From: Balneolaceae bacterium
GTDB lineage: Bacteria > Bacteroidota > Rhodothermia > Balneolales > Balneolaceae
Reading direction: 5' to 3'
Length of the DNA: 58,460 nt
Assembly (NCBI GenBank): GCA_009711805.1
Contig: VEMX01000066.1
Location: 1 to 58,460, forward strand
Shown: positions 26,587 through 36,401 of the stretch, one piece after another
Numbering within the stretch: position 1 is the stretch's first letter
Layout: the number at the start of each line of letters is the position of its first letter
Program-made: the position numbers and the translations under genes
The notes under the pieces: generated by a model
Seen by the model: only the letters and a program-made list of their open reading frames with translations
Told to the model about the DNA's origin: nothing
The model's database searches: none

Positions 26587-29500
26587 ATGTTAAAAAAGCT
26601 ACATTTATTATTTATAGCTATGTTTTTGTCCGTTGGTGCGTACGCACAGAGCGGAACTTTGACCGGTACCATTACCGATGCAGAGTCTGGAGAAGCACTT
26701 CCGGCAGTAAACGTAGTTCTTACAGAAATCACAAAAGGTACAGCTACTGACCTTGACGGACATTATGAGATCTCAGGCATTCAACCTGGTACTTATACTG
26801 TTAAGGTTACATACATCGGTTTCCAGACACTTACCGAAGAAATACAGATTTCCTCCGGGGAAAATGTAAAAGACTTCTCTTTAGCGGAAGATATCGGTTT
26901 ATTGGATGAAATCGTTGTTTCTGGTGTTGCTGATGCGACCCCTCGTAAATTATTAACCGTATCTGTTGCCAAAGTAGATGCTGAACGTTTGAACCAGGTT
27001 CCTGCAACCTCGGTTTCAAGTTCTCTTGCTGCCAAGGTTTCAGGTGTAACCATTCGAAACACCAGCGGTACTCCCGGTGGCGAATCAAACATTCAGCTAC
27101 GAGCTGATAACAACTTAGGTATTAGTAGTGAACCCCTCATGATTGTTGATGGTGTTATCATTGAAGGATCACTTTCTGATATTAACGTTGATGATATTCA
27201 AAGTATCGAGGTAGTAAAAGGTGCTGCAGCTTCTTCATTATACGGTTCAAGAGCCGGTAATGGTGTTGTGGTGGTAACTACCAAGCGTGGTTCAACTCTC
27301 GAGAACGGTGCTATTGATATTACCGTGCGTAACGAGGTTGGTATCCAGCAATTGGAAAATACCATTGATCTTGCGGAACACCACTACTTTGATCTTGCAG
27401 ATGATTGGGAATCAGCAAAAGGAACTTATACCAAATTTGCTGGTGTAGACTATCCTGCAGGATATGTTGGCGGGTATGATAACAGAGTTGACGGTAGTCG
27501 CTCAATATCTGAGGACCGATACATGGATAATCCTTTTGGCGTTAATAACGACATTCAGGATCAATTCTTCCAAAATGGTACTAATTATACAAACTTTGTA
27601 TCTATTGCTACCCGTGTTGACCAAATCAATGTTTATGCTTCTTTCGAGAACAACTCCCAGGAAGGTATTATACCTGATACTGATGGTTTCCAGCGTCAAA
27701 ATTTCCGTATTAACGCTGACTACCAAATCAACGACTGGTTAAGAGTTGCTACCAGTAACCTGTTTATTGATACAAGCTCTGAGTTCCCCGGAAGCGGTGG
27801 CGGAATTTTCTTTGACCTCGTTCTTGCCGAGCCAGATAACAATCTGTATCTGGAGAACCCTGATGGACAACCATACTACATCCGTCATAACCAATGGAGT
27901 AATGAGGAAAACCCTCTGTACAATACTTGGAAAGAAGAGCGTGTAGAAAGCACAAAACGTCAAATTTCTAACTTTAACGTTCTTGCACGCCCTGTTGACT
28001 GGATTGAGTATAAAGGTGCTTACTCATTCGAAAATGAGTCTTACAACTACACTTCTTACACTCCTTTCGACACATGGGGACTTGGTTCTTCAGGTCCTGG
28101 ACCAGAGAATGACTTAGGTATTAATTACACTCAGGGTGACTTGTACAAGTACTTTGAAAATACCTACTCAGAAGTATTTGAGCATTCTGTTACATTCCGA
28201 AAAAGCTTTGGTAATGTAAACTGGAAGTCTACTTTCAAGTACCAGTGGGAACGATTAGACTTTGAATACTTTGATAGCTTTGGTCAGGATTTTGCTATTA
28301 TTGATACTCCTACCCTGGATGCTTTCCCATCTGATCGAATTTCTGCTTCTTCAAGCGTTCGTGAAATTCAGTCACAGAACTTCTATGGTACAGCATATTT
28401 TAATATTGATGATACATACATTGTTGACGCTCTGCTCCGACAAGATGAGTCTTCATTGTTCGGGCCAGATAGCCGCTCAAACTTATACTACCGGGTTTCT
28501 GCCGGTTATATCCTGACGGAGTCTTTTGACATACCTTTCGTAGACTACTTAAAACTTAGAGTAGCTCAGGGTACCTCAGGTAACCGTCCAAGATTCTCCT
28601 GGCAGTATGAAACATTTAGCTTGTCTAATGGTGTTGCTTCTAAAAACACCCTGGGTAATGAGAATCTCAAACCTTCTCAGACTAAAGAAACTGAATTTGG
28701 TTTAAATACCAGTATTGGAAACCTCAGTCTTGAGGCCATTTACTCTACTGCTGAAACAACCGATCAGTTCCTAAGAGTCCCACTGCTGCCTGTAGCTGGT
28801 TACAATGGACAGTACCAGAATGCAGGTACCATTGAAGCCAATACTTTTGAATTCAATGCAGATGCAGACCTGGTTCAAACTGACAATTTCCGATGGAACC
28901 TGGGTGTAACCTGGCAAACATCCAAGCAGGAAATTACAGCACTTGAGGTACCTCCTTATGCTTCAGGGCCAAGCGGCTTGTACTTCATCCGTGAAGGTGA
29001 AGACTACGGTGCCATCTACGGTCGTGCTTGGGTACGCAGTATGGATCAAATGGCTGCACAGCTGGAAGACGGCGATAGCATTGATAATTACGAAGTCAAC
29101 AGTGATGGCTATGTTATTGAAAAAGAGACAGCAGGCACTGTTGATGAATCAGGGATCTATGTACTTGATGAAAACGGTGATATAGCCAATATTAAAATTG
29201 GTAATGGTCGTCCGGACTGGACTTCCGGTATTTCCAATACGGTAAGCTATAAAGGATTTTCCGCTTACCTGCTCCTCGACATCAAGCATGGTGGCGATGT
29301 GTATAACAGAAAGTCTCAGTGGTTAACCCGGGATGCCCGTAACGGTATCATGGACATGGCCGGAGTACCAGACGACCAGAAGAAAACAGTTGATTACTAC
29401 CAGTCTTTCTATGATGTAAATTCTAATAACGCTTATTGGGTTGAAGATGCCGGATACGTTAAAGTCAGAGAGCTTGCTTTCAGCTATAACTTTGGCGCAC

Positions 29501-29691
29501 AGGAGCTGCAACCACTGTTTGGAAATGCTGTTAAAAACATTAAGGTATCAGCTATTGGCCGTAACCTACTCACCTTCTCCGATTATTCCGGATATGATCC
29601 TGAAGTTGGAAGTATCAGGAACCCATTTGATGGAACAGGTACTTATCCGAACTTTAGAAACTTTGCTTTTTCCGTTCAGGTTAAATTTTAA
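26587..29691 (+). CDS. SusC/RagA-family TonB-linked outer-membrane protein (SusC2)
   Basis: This 1034-residue protein has a signal peptide (MLKKLHLLFIAMFLSVGAYA), a carboxypeptidase-regulatory-like domain (GTLTGTITDAESGEALPAVN, about 22-105) and a plug with LMIVDGVIIEGSL and SIEVVKGAAASSLYGSRAGN. The barrel ends in FRNFAFSVQVKF, with the usual terminal Phe. It resembles SusC1 at the N-terminal domain but the barrels differ strongly, so the two systems probably import different substrates. SusD2 follows after 18 bases. Confidence 0.95.
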   Translation: MLKKLHLLFIAMFLSVGAYAQSGTLTGTITDAESGEALPAVNVVLTEITKGTATDLDGHYEISGIQPGTYTVKVTYIGFQTLTEEIQISSGENVKDFSLAEDIGLLDEIVVSGVADATPRKLLTVSVAKVDAERLNQVPATSVSSSLAAKVSGVTIRNTSGTPGGESNIQLRADNNLGISSEPLMIVDGVIIEGSLSDINVDDIQSIEVVKGAAASSLYGSRAGNGVVVVTTKRGSTLENGAIDITVRNEVGIQQLENTIDLAEHHYFDLADDWESAKGTYTKFAGVDYPAGYVGGYDNRVDGSRSISEDRYMDNPFGVNNDIQDQFFQNGTNYTNFVSIATRVDQINVYASFENNSQEGIIPDTDGFQRQNFRINADYQINDWLRVATSNLFIDTSSEFPGSGGGIFFDLVLAEPDNNLYLENPDGQPYYIRHNQWSNEENPLYNTWKEERVESTKRQISNFNVLARPVDWIEYKGAYSFENESYNYTSYTPFDTWGLGSSGPGPENDLGINYTQGDLYKYFENTYSEVFEHSVTFRKSFGNVNWKSTFKYQWERLDFEYFDSFGQDFAIIDTPTLDAFPSDRISASSSVREIQSQNFYGTAYFNIDDTYIVDALLRQDESSLFGPDSRSNLYYRVSAGYILTESFDIPFVDYLKLRVAQGTSGNRPRFSWQYETFSLSNGVASKNTLGNENLKPSQTKETEFGLNTSIGNLSLEAIYSTAETTDQFLRVPLLPVAGYNGQYQNAGTIEANTFEFNADADLVQTDNFRWNLGVTWQTSKQEITALEVPPYASGPSGLYFIREGEDYGAIYGRAWVRSMDQMAAQLEDGDSIDNYEVNSDGYVIEKETAGTVDESGIYVLDENGDIANIKIGNGRPDWTSGISNTVSYKGFSAYLLLDIKHGGDVYNRKSQWLTRDARNGIMDMAGVPDDQKKTVDYYQSFYDVNSNNAYWVEDAGYVKVRELAFSYNFGAQELQPLFGNAVKNIKVSAIGRNLLTFSDYSGYDPEVGSIRNPFDGTGTYPNFRNFAFSVQVKF

Positions 29692-29709
29692 ACATACAAT
29701 TATTAAAAT

Positions 29710-31203
29710 ATGAAACATCTAAAACACATATTATTGTACACATTCGGGCTTGCACTTATTGTTGCAAGCTGTGCGGATCTGTCGGTAGAAAACTTAAATG
29801 AGCCTAATACCAAAAGAGCTCTTTCTTCTAAAGCAGATCTTGAAAACTTAGCAGCCAGTCTGTATAGAAATTTCTATATAGATACATACGGGACTTCTCC
29901 AATAAGTGTCTTCGCAGTTGTTGCAGATAATGCTACTTGTTCATGGGGTAACTATGGAATGCGAGCTACTTCAAGCGAACCAAGAACAGCATGGGATAAC
30001 ACGGTATCTTTCCCGTATGAAGACGTAACAAGTAATTTCTTTGACGATATGTACGCCAACCTTTCATCTGCCTCAGACGTTCTGAGAGCAATCGATGAAG
30101 GTACAGACTTTGGATCAAACACTGCTCGCATCGAGGCTTGGGCCAAATTCAATCAGGCTATTAATTTTGCTAATGTTGCCCTTACGTTCGACCAGGGTTA
30201 TATTATTACAGAAGATACACCTGATTCTGAGTTGTTGAGCCCGGTATTGGTACCTAGCACTGATATTGCAGCCAAAGCCAAAGAGTTATTCGACGAAGCA
30301 ATTGCTATTGCAGATGCAAATAGCTTTAGTTTAGGCGATGGTTACATTAATGGAGTTTCAGGTGATAACGTACTGTTATCGCAACTTGCAAACACCTATG
30401 CCGCTCGCCTGCTGGCTTACATGCCAAGAACTGCTTCTGAAAATAATAACGTTGACTGGTCTGCTGTAAAAAGTTATGCCAGCAATGGTATTACTTCAGA
30501 CTTTGCTGTACTTATGGATGATGAAACCTGGTGGAACAACTACCAGTGGATCATAGCCTATCCTGGTTGGGGACGTGCCGACATGCGCCTCGCAAACATG
30601 ATGTATCCAGACACCAAGGCGGGTGGATACCCAGCACACAACCCTGACGGTGAAGATTTCCCTGCACCAGAAGAGGCTGTAGTAAATGCTGATCCTGAAA
30701 TTGATAATCGCATTATTACTGATTTCCAGCATCTGTCATCTAATAACTTCCGTGCAGAGCGTGGCTTGTATCATTACAGTAGTTTCAGAATGAGCAGATA
30801 TGATGAGTATATCTCTCTGTGGACTACAGAAGTAAATGAACTTCTTAAAGCTGAAAATGATATGATTTTAGCTGAAGCTGAGCTTATGCTCGGAAACGTT
30901 TCTGCTGCAGCTGCCATTCTGAATGACCCAGCTAACAGCCGTAAGGCTCGTGGCGGTCTTCCTGATGTAGCCGCTACAGAAACTGAAGTAAGTGATGCCA
31001 TTCATCACGAACGACAAATTGAATTGGCAAAAACAAGCTATGGTGTACAGTACTTCGACATGAGAAAAAGAGACCTGCTGCAAGTAGGGACTTTTACTCA
31101 GCTTCCACTTCCGGCAAAAACCCTGGAACTGTTAGAGGCTGAGAAGCCTTATTACACCTTTGGTGGAAATCAACCATCTTCTTCCACAGGTGGATGGAGA
31201 TAA
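29710..31203 (+). CDS. SusD/RagB-family outer-membrane lipoprotein (SusD2)
   Basis: This 497-residue protein has a lipoprotein signal (ALIVASC) followed by LSVENLNEPNTKRALSSKAD, a RagB/SusD-type N-terminus. Helical repeats around residues 140-260 and the C-terminal MRKRDLLQVGTFTQLPLPAK match SusD-like proteins that read RL.F.R..... LP.P. It forms the surface lid for SusC2. It ends in GGW-R and the mRNA ends at the UUCG terminator 30 bases on. No sugar-degrading or protease gene accompanies it. Confidence 0.93.
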   Translation: MKHLKHILLYTFGLALIVASCADLSVENLNEPNTKRALSSKADLENLAASLYRNFYIDTYGTSPISVFAVVADNATCSWGNYGMRATSSEPRTAWDNTVSFPYEDVTSNFFDDMYANLSSASDVLRAIDEGTDFGSNTARIEAWAKFNQAINFANVALTFDQGYIITEDTPDSELLSPVLVPSTDIAAKAKELFDEAIAIADANSFSLGDGYINGVSGDNVLLSQLANTYAARLLAYMPRTASENNNVDWSAVKSYASNGITSDFAVLMDDETWWNNYQWIIAYPGWGRADMRLANMMYPDTKAGGYPAHNPDGEDFPAPEEAVVNADPEIDNRIITDFQHLSSNNFRAERGLYHYSSFRMSRYDEYISLWTTEVNELLKAENDMILAEAELMLGNVSAAAAILNDPANSRKARGGLPDVAATETEVSDAIHHERQIELAKTSYGVQYFDMRKRDLLQVGTFTQLPLPAKTLELLEAEKPYYTFGGNQPSSSTGGWR

Positions 31204-31232
31204 TTACCACTTCTTTTTTAATGAAGTAAATG

Positions 31233-31261
31233 AAAAGCCGGCTTTCGAGCCGGCTTTTTTT
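31233..31261 (+). terminator. Rho-independent terminator of SusC2/SusD2
   Basis: A perfect stem AAAAGCCGGCT and AGCCGGCTTTT closes a TTCG tetraloop and is followed by a T run. This hairpin and the AATGAAGTAAAT before it are shared with the SusD1 3' end. Confidence 0.95.
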
Positions 31262-31264
31262 ATG

Positions 31265-31575
31265 TCTCTACTTTTTTCTGGAGCAGCCTGAACAAGGGGT
31301 TGCAACCCCTTGCCGATCGTATGGAACCGGGAGATGTTCCTTCCTCCCTCTCCATGGACATTCGTTAAAAATATAAAAGCCCATCTGCGAGGGCTGCGTG
31401 AGCTTGGCGAAGCAGACCGCGGCAGTCTCCCTGTTCATGGCAACTGATGTAATCAACGCCGATGGATATCCCAACCATATTTTGGGAGATCGCCGCGTCG
31501 GTAACGAACCGAGCCTTATTTAAGGTTTGAGCTTCTCGCGTGCCGTAGACATCCCCACGGGGAAATTGTGCAGAT
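31265..31575. repeat. Hybrid repeat: R3 end fused to inverted R2 copy c
   Basis: The first part (31278-31380) carries GGAGCAGCCTGAACAAGG, the perfect 18-bp palindrome AAGGGGTTGCAACCCCTT (31294-31311) and the CCATGGACATTCGTTAAAAA text of R3. From about 31380 it becomes an inverted R2 copy (GGCAGTCTCCCTGTTCATGG, GATGGATATCCCAACCATAT, GGAGATCGCCGCGTCGGTAA). The junction suggests recombination between the two families. No gene is present. Confidence 0.8.
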
Positions 31576-31624
31576 ATCCTGCATCCGTAGGGGAAGGGGC
31601 TTTTTTTTAGAATGCTGGCCAGAT

Positions 31625-33012
31625 CTACATCCTCAGCGCAACTCAGCGTTTCATCTGCGAGCCTCTGCGAGAAAGAGGGATTGAAAAAATGGCATGGGAG
31701 ATTGGTTTGGGTAGTGTAGGTTCACGCGGAGTTTCGCAGAGTAAGGCGTGGGGGGACAGAGGTTGTTTGCAGGCCTGGTAAGTACTTTTTTAATGATGGA
31801 TATTGAAGTTAATACGCTCATGCCTGCTCATACAACAACCAGATCGTTTAAAATCAACTGCTTCTTTTCCCTGGAGCAGCCTGGACAAGGGGTTGCAACC
31901 CCTTGCCGATCGTATCGAACCGGGAGATTTTCCTCTCCCCTCTCCATGGGCATTAGTCAAAAATATAAAAGCCCCATTTGAGAGGGATGGGTGAGCACGG
32001 CGAGCTAGCACGTGGCAGTCTCCCTGTTCATGGCAATGGGTGTAATCAGCGGACCTCTGCGAGAAAGAGGAATTGAAAAAATGCCGGGCAGTTGGTTTAG
32101 GTAGAGTAGGTTCACGCGGAGTTTCGCAGAGTAAGGCGCAGAGTTTCGCGGAGGGGTGGTTAGAGGTTGTTTACAGGCCTGGTGAGTATTTTTTAATGAT
32201 GGATATTGAAGTTGACACGCTCATGCCTGCTCATACGACGACCAGATCATTCAAAATCAACCGCTTCTTTTCCCTGGAGCAGCCTGAACAAGGGGTTGCA
32301 ACCCCTTGCCGATCGTATCGAACCGGGATATTTTCCTCCCTTCCTCTCCATGGACATTAGTCAAAAATATAAAAGCGCCATCTGAGAGGGATGGGTGCGC
32401 TCGGCGAGCTAGCACGTGGCAGTCTCCCTGTTCATGGCAATGGGTGTAATCAGCGGACCTCTGTGAGAAAGAGGAAATAAAAAAGGCCGGGCAGTTGGTT
32501 TAGGTAGAGTAGGTTCACGCGGATTTTCGCAGAGTAAGGCGCGGAGTTTTGCGGAGGAATGGTTAGAGGTTGTTTACGGGCTTGGTGAGTATTCTTTGAG
32601 GTAGCATTGACGTTTATCAACTTATTCTTGTCCATGTATTTCAGAATCCTCAGCGCAACTCAGCGTTTCATCTGCGAGCCTCTGCGAGAAAGAGGGATTG
32701 AAAAAATGGCATGGGAGATTGGTTTGGGTAGTGTAGGTTCACGCGGAGTTTCGCAGAGTAAGGCGTGGGGGGACAGAGGTTGTTTGCAGGCCTGGTAAGT
32801 ACTTTTTTAATGATAGATATTGAAGTTAATACGCTCATGCCTGCTCATACAACAACCAGATCGTTTAAAATCAACTGCTTCTTTTCCCTGGAGCAGCCTG
32901 GACAAGGGGTTGCAACCCCTTGCCGATTGTATGGAACCGGGAGATGTTCCTCCCTCCCCATGGACATTAGTCAAAAATATAAAAGCTCCATCTGAGAGGG
33001 ATAGGTGAGGAC
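31625..33012 (+). repeat. R3 tandem array: four ~400-bp direct repeat units, one truncated
   Basis: Each unit runs through CAGCGCAACTCAGCG, CTCTGCGAGAAAGAGG, GGTTCACGCGGA(G/T)TTTCGC, GGTTGTTTGCAGGCCTGG, ATTGAAGTTAATACGCTCAT, the palindrome AAGGGGTTGCAACCCCTT and TATAAAAGC(C/G/T)CCAT. Units start near 31629, 32050, 32455 (truncated after about 180 bp) and 32645. Palindromes lie at 31887, 32290 and 32904. The first and last units are almost identical over about 360 bp, which indicates recent duplication. Open frames inside are short, parallel the repeat and are not convincing genes. The remainder to 33258 has no gene. Confidence 0.9.
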
Positions 33013-33258
33013 GGCGAGCTAGCCCAAGCACAGCGTGACGGCAAGGCCATAACCCTTAATTTACTCCGGGACTTGCAGGCAGGAACTACCCCCAGGCAAA
33101 GCCGGCGGGAAATTCCTTGATTAAGGTAGTCTCGAAAATGCCCAGACACACTATGTAAAAAGCAAAACTCCTGGCAGGTAACTTTTTGCTAATCGCTGCT
33201 CTTGAGTAAGAAAAATTGCATAATATAATGTGGCTTCGATAAAGTCTGGAAAAGCAAA

Positions 33259-34716
33259 CTACAAGTTATCCTTTAATATAAGGCCGGAGCGCCATCGTTC
33301 AATTTGATTATACTGTACGCTATGGTAAGAATTCTTTCTTATAAATAAATAATTATGGAAGGGAAAGTATTTGGAATTAATCTTTGTACGATGAAAGAAA
33401 AAGTTCTTCCGGGGATCCTGACGATTGTAGGAATAAGACCAAAGCATTTCATCTCCAAAACTTTCAGTATACCAGGGAGAGCCAAAAAGGATGTAAATCA
33501 TACCGGCATCGGTTTTCCATCCTTCCTTAAAGTTAGAAAACTTTTTATTGGCGCTTTCAACCCTTTCATAGTACAGCGATAGTACACTGCGGGTGCGGGC
33601 TGCATTGTTTATATTTGAAAGCCAAAAGCGATCTATGGCGGCTTTTAATGAATCATTGTCCTCTATGGCCATTAAGGTCTCATATTCGCCCTTATCCATT
33701 AAATAATACAAAGGGGCTGCCAGTTCTCTGGGAGATTTTAAGGCGGGGTAATTCTTACTTTTAATACTAAAGTCCCTGGCTTTGTATAAATCATCATCAT
33801 CTCTTTCAGAAGTAACTTCTAATCTATAGTTGCCCCTGTCCAGATCGGTAAAGAAGTACTTAATCTGTACGCTTCCAGATTGATTAAGAACCCGGCGGGA
33901 ACTTTGTACAACATCATAATCATCGTATTCTATTCCCCTATATGAGATGTTGGAAGGGGAATAATTGTTAAAATTCATTCTTCGGGCTATAGTTGTATCT
34001 GCGTCAAATTTCAACAATCGAGCCTGTAATGTTAATTGTTCATCTTCTTTATTGTTAGTAACTTGGAATATGAATTGGAGGGAATCCAGCCTGGACGGAA
34101 TATCATAGGTGTTTACAGGATTAAAAAAAGTATTCTGGACAGAAGAATCTTTACCCAAAACCCTGATTTCTGTCACCTTTGAAATGTCTCCTTCAGGATC
34201 AGGAATAGATGATTCTGTTTCCTGAGTAGTTTGTTTTTCGGAGGTTAAGTCGGTGACTACTACCCTAATCAGGTAATCCCCTGGTGGTACATCATATTCG
34301 TGTTCAAATCGATAAACTTCCTGGTTGTTGATGATATTCTTTTCTTGACGGTTAATTGTATACTTATAGTCCAGTTTTATTGCTTTTTGATTATCCGCCG
34401 ACTTATTAATTACTTCAATATCCACTCCAATATTTGCCTGGTATAGATCGTCTGCTTTCTTATATATGAGGCTGCCATATACAATGGAACCAGATACAAT
34501 AATTTTTGTATCGTTCTGAGGATTAACATAACCTGTAGTAGAAAGTCTTAACTCTGGGAAGCCAGGCTTATAATTAAAACCTTGTCCTCGGTCGATCCTG
34601 TTGATGTATTTGTTTGAACAGCTGACAATAAACACTAAACTTATAATGCATATGAAAACCGAGTAAGAAAAGTAATGAGAATTGGGTTTTATGGAGGGCG
34701 CTGAAATTTTAATCAT
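33259..34716 (-). CDS. GWxTD-domain lipoprotein, paralogue 2
   Basis: This 485-residue paralogue of the protein at 24577-26007 has an N-terminal hydrophobic segment ending FIVSC (lipobox near residue 33), then SNKYINRIDRGQGFNYKPGF and the C-terminal KEGWKTDAGMIYILFG. A longer N-terminus than paralogue 1 precedes the signal. A Pro in the conserved FGPP of paralogue 1 is Ser here. The two genes point towards each other with SusC2/SusD2, the tRNA and the repeat array between them. Function is unknown; a role in envelope nutrient handling is inferred only from position. Confidence 0.9.
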   Translation of the reverse strand: MIKISAPSIKPNSHYFSYSVFICIISLVFIVSCSNKYINRIDRGQGFNYKPGFPELRLSTTGYVNPQNDTKIIVSGSIVYGSLIYKKADDLYQANIGVDIEVINKSADNQKAIKLDYKYTINRQEKNIINNQEVYRFEHEYDVPPGDYLIRVVVTDLTSEKQTTQETESSIPDPEGDISKVTEIRVLGKDSSVQNTFFNPVNTYDIPSRLDSLQFIFQVTNNKEDEQLTLQARLLKFDADTTIARRMNFNNYSPSNISYRGIEYDDYDVVQSSRRVLNQSGSVQIKYFFTDLDRGNYRLEVTSERDDDDLYKARDFSIKSKNYPALKSPRELAAPLYYLMDKGEYETLMAIEDNDSLKAAIDRFWLSNINNAARTRSVLSLYYERVESANKKFSNFKEGWKTDAGMIYILFGSPWYTESFGDEMLWSYSYNRQDPRKNFFFHRTKINSKYFPFHNYLFIRKNSYHSVQYNQIERWRSGLILKDNL

Positions 34717-34862
34717 AACTATTTTACCATAATCTACTGAATTATATATACCTGTATTAATTAGTAAAGAAATGAATTTTAAAAATCATTCCAAATATAT
34801 AACACGATTTAGCCTATCTTTAGTACCTTAACAGTTTTAAAATTTATAAATAACAACAGTAT

Positions 34863-36296
34863 ATGATATCAGCAAGGCGCCGCACAAAAATTGTTTGTAC
34901 CATTGGCCCCAGTTGTAACACTCAGGAAAAAATCGAAGATTTATTGCTTCATGGGATGAACGTTGCCCGGCTAAATTTTTCACATGGTACTCATCAAGAT
35001 CATGCTCATGTAATCCAGTATATAAGAAAAGCCGCACGAAAATATAAATATAGTGTACCTGTGCTGATGGACCTACAGGGCCCCAAGATAAGGGTAGGTC
35101 AAATGAAGGATGGAGGACAAGATCTGGAGACGGGGTCTTTTATAAAAATTACCGCTGATGATGTCATCGGAGATGAAAAAACTATTCCTATTGATTATGG
35201 TAACCTGATTCAGGAAGCTGAAGTGGATAACTCAATACTACTGGATGACGGACTCTTAGAGTTTAGAATTACAGAGAAACATGACGACCACTTGATGGCT
35301 AAAGTAGTAGTGGGCGGAATTTTAAAGCCTCGAAAAGGAGTGAACCTGCCGAATGTGAGGCTATCCATACCCGCTCTTACTGAGAAGGATTTAGAAGATC
35401 TTGAATTTGGCCTGAAACAAGACGTAGATTTAATCGCTCTGTCTTTTGTGCGAAGTGCCAAAGATGTAAGAGATATTATTTCGAGAGTAAGAGCAGCCGG
35501 CAGCCAGGCAGCAATTATTGCTAAAATCGAAAAGCCGGAAGCGGTAGAGGTTATTGATGAAATTATTGAAGAAGCCGATGGCGTGATGGTGGCAAGGGGA
35601 GACCTGGGAATTGAAATTCCTACTGAAGAAGTTCCATTAGTGCAAAAAATGATTATTGAAAAATGCCGTATGGCAGGTAAGCCTGTAATCACTGCCACTC
35701 AAATGTTGGACTCCATGATTAACAACCCCCGCCCAACACGTGCAGAAAGCTCTGATGTAGCCAATGCAGTACTGGATGGTACCGATGCTGTGATGCTCTC
35801 AGGCGAAACAGCCGCAGGGGATTACCCCATGGAGGCCGTTAATGTTATGGATCGGATTTGTCGGTCTATAGAAGAGAAAAGAACAGCGATCTATAACAGT
35901 CTTGAATATCGAAAACCGGAATGGAAAGAAAAACAAGTGATAGAATCCCTGGCATATTCATGTGTTACCATTGCGGATAATGTAGAAGCCAAAGCTATTA
36001 GTACCATTACACATTCGGGAAGCACAGCCAGACGAATCGCTAAATTTCGCCCTCAGGTTCCCATTGTGGCATTTACAGAAAGTCAAAAGGTTCGCCGGCA
36101 GCTAAACCTGGTTTGGGGAGTGTTTTCAGTAAGACTGGAAGAACTCTTTGATACTGACCGAAGCGTTAAAATGATGGAGGATTATCTCAAAGAAAATGGA
36201 ATGGTTAAAGATGGCGATCGGGTAATTGTGGCTACGGGCATGCCTATTGCAAAACGCGGCAGAACGAATATGATAAAGGTAAGTACGATTGAATAG
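34863..36296 (+). CDS. pyk: Pyruvate kinase
   Basis: The enzyme converts phosphoenolpyruvate and ADP to pyruvate and ATP in glycolysis. The 477-residue protein starts MISARRRTKIVCTIGPSCNT and has NVARLNFSHGTHQDH, the active-site IIAKIEKPEAVEVIDEI, VMVARGDLGIEIPTEEVP and GKPVITATQMLDSMINNPRP. The C-terminal domain (VTHSGSTARRIAKFRPQVP-like, about 360-477) is complete. Length is normal for bacterial type II-like enzymes. It is transcribed alone in a divergent position to GWxTD paralogue 2. Confidence 0.97.
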   Translation: MISARRRTKIVCTIGPSCNTQEKIEDLLLHGMNVARLNFSHGTHQDHAHVIQYIRKAARKYKYSVPVLMDLQGPKIRVGQMKDGGQDLETGSFIKITADDVIGDEKTIPIDYGNLIQEAEVDNSILLDDGLLEFRITEKHDDHLMAKVVVGGILKPRKGVNLPNVRLSIPALTEKDLEDLEFGLKQDVDLIALSFVRSAKDVRDIISRVRAAGSQAAIIAKIEKPEAVEVIDEIIEEADGVMVARGDLGIEIPTEEVPLVQKMIIEKCRMAGKPVITATQMLDSMINNPRPTRAESSDVANAVLDGTDAVMLSGETAAGDYPMEAVNVMDRICRSIEEKRTAIYNSLEYRKPEWKEKQVIESLAYSCVTIADNVEAKAISTITHSGSTARRIAKFRPQVPIVAFTESQKVRRQLNLVWGVFSVRLEELFDTDRSVKMMEDYLKENGMVKDGDRVIVATGMPIAKRGRTNMIKVSTIE

Positions 36297-36401
36297 GAAA
36301 TGCCGTTAGGCTATAGGATAGAGTAAAGCAGATGAGCGGGTTTTCATCAAAACTAAATTCGTCAGTTATGAATCTTTCAAAACTATAAGTTGTCCCCAGT
36401 G

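Noticed and set aside
31748-32995. Repeated short open frames with near-identical peptides inside the R3 array
   Set aside because: They occur at the same place in each repeat unit, overlap on both strands and carry no codon pattern; the DNA repeat explains them.
31625-33012. CRISPR or integron cassette array
   Set aside because: Units are nearly identical throughout, about 400 bp, without variable spacers, att-type sites or an integrase.
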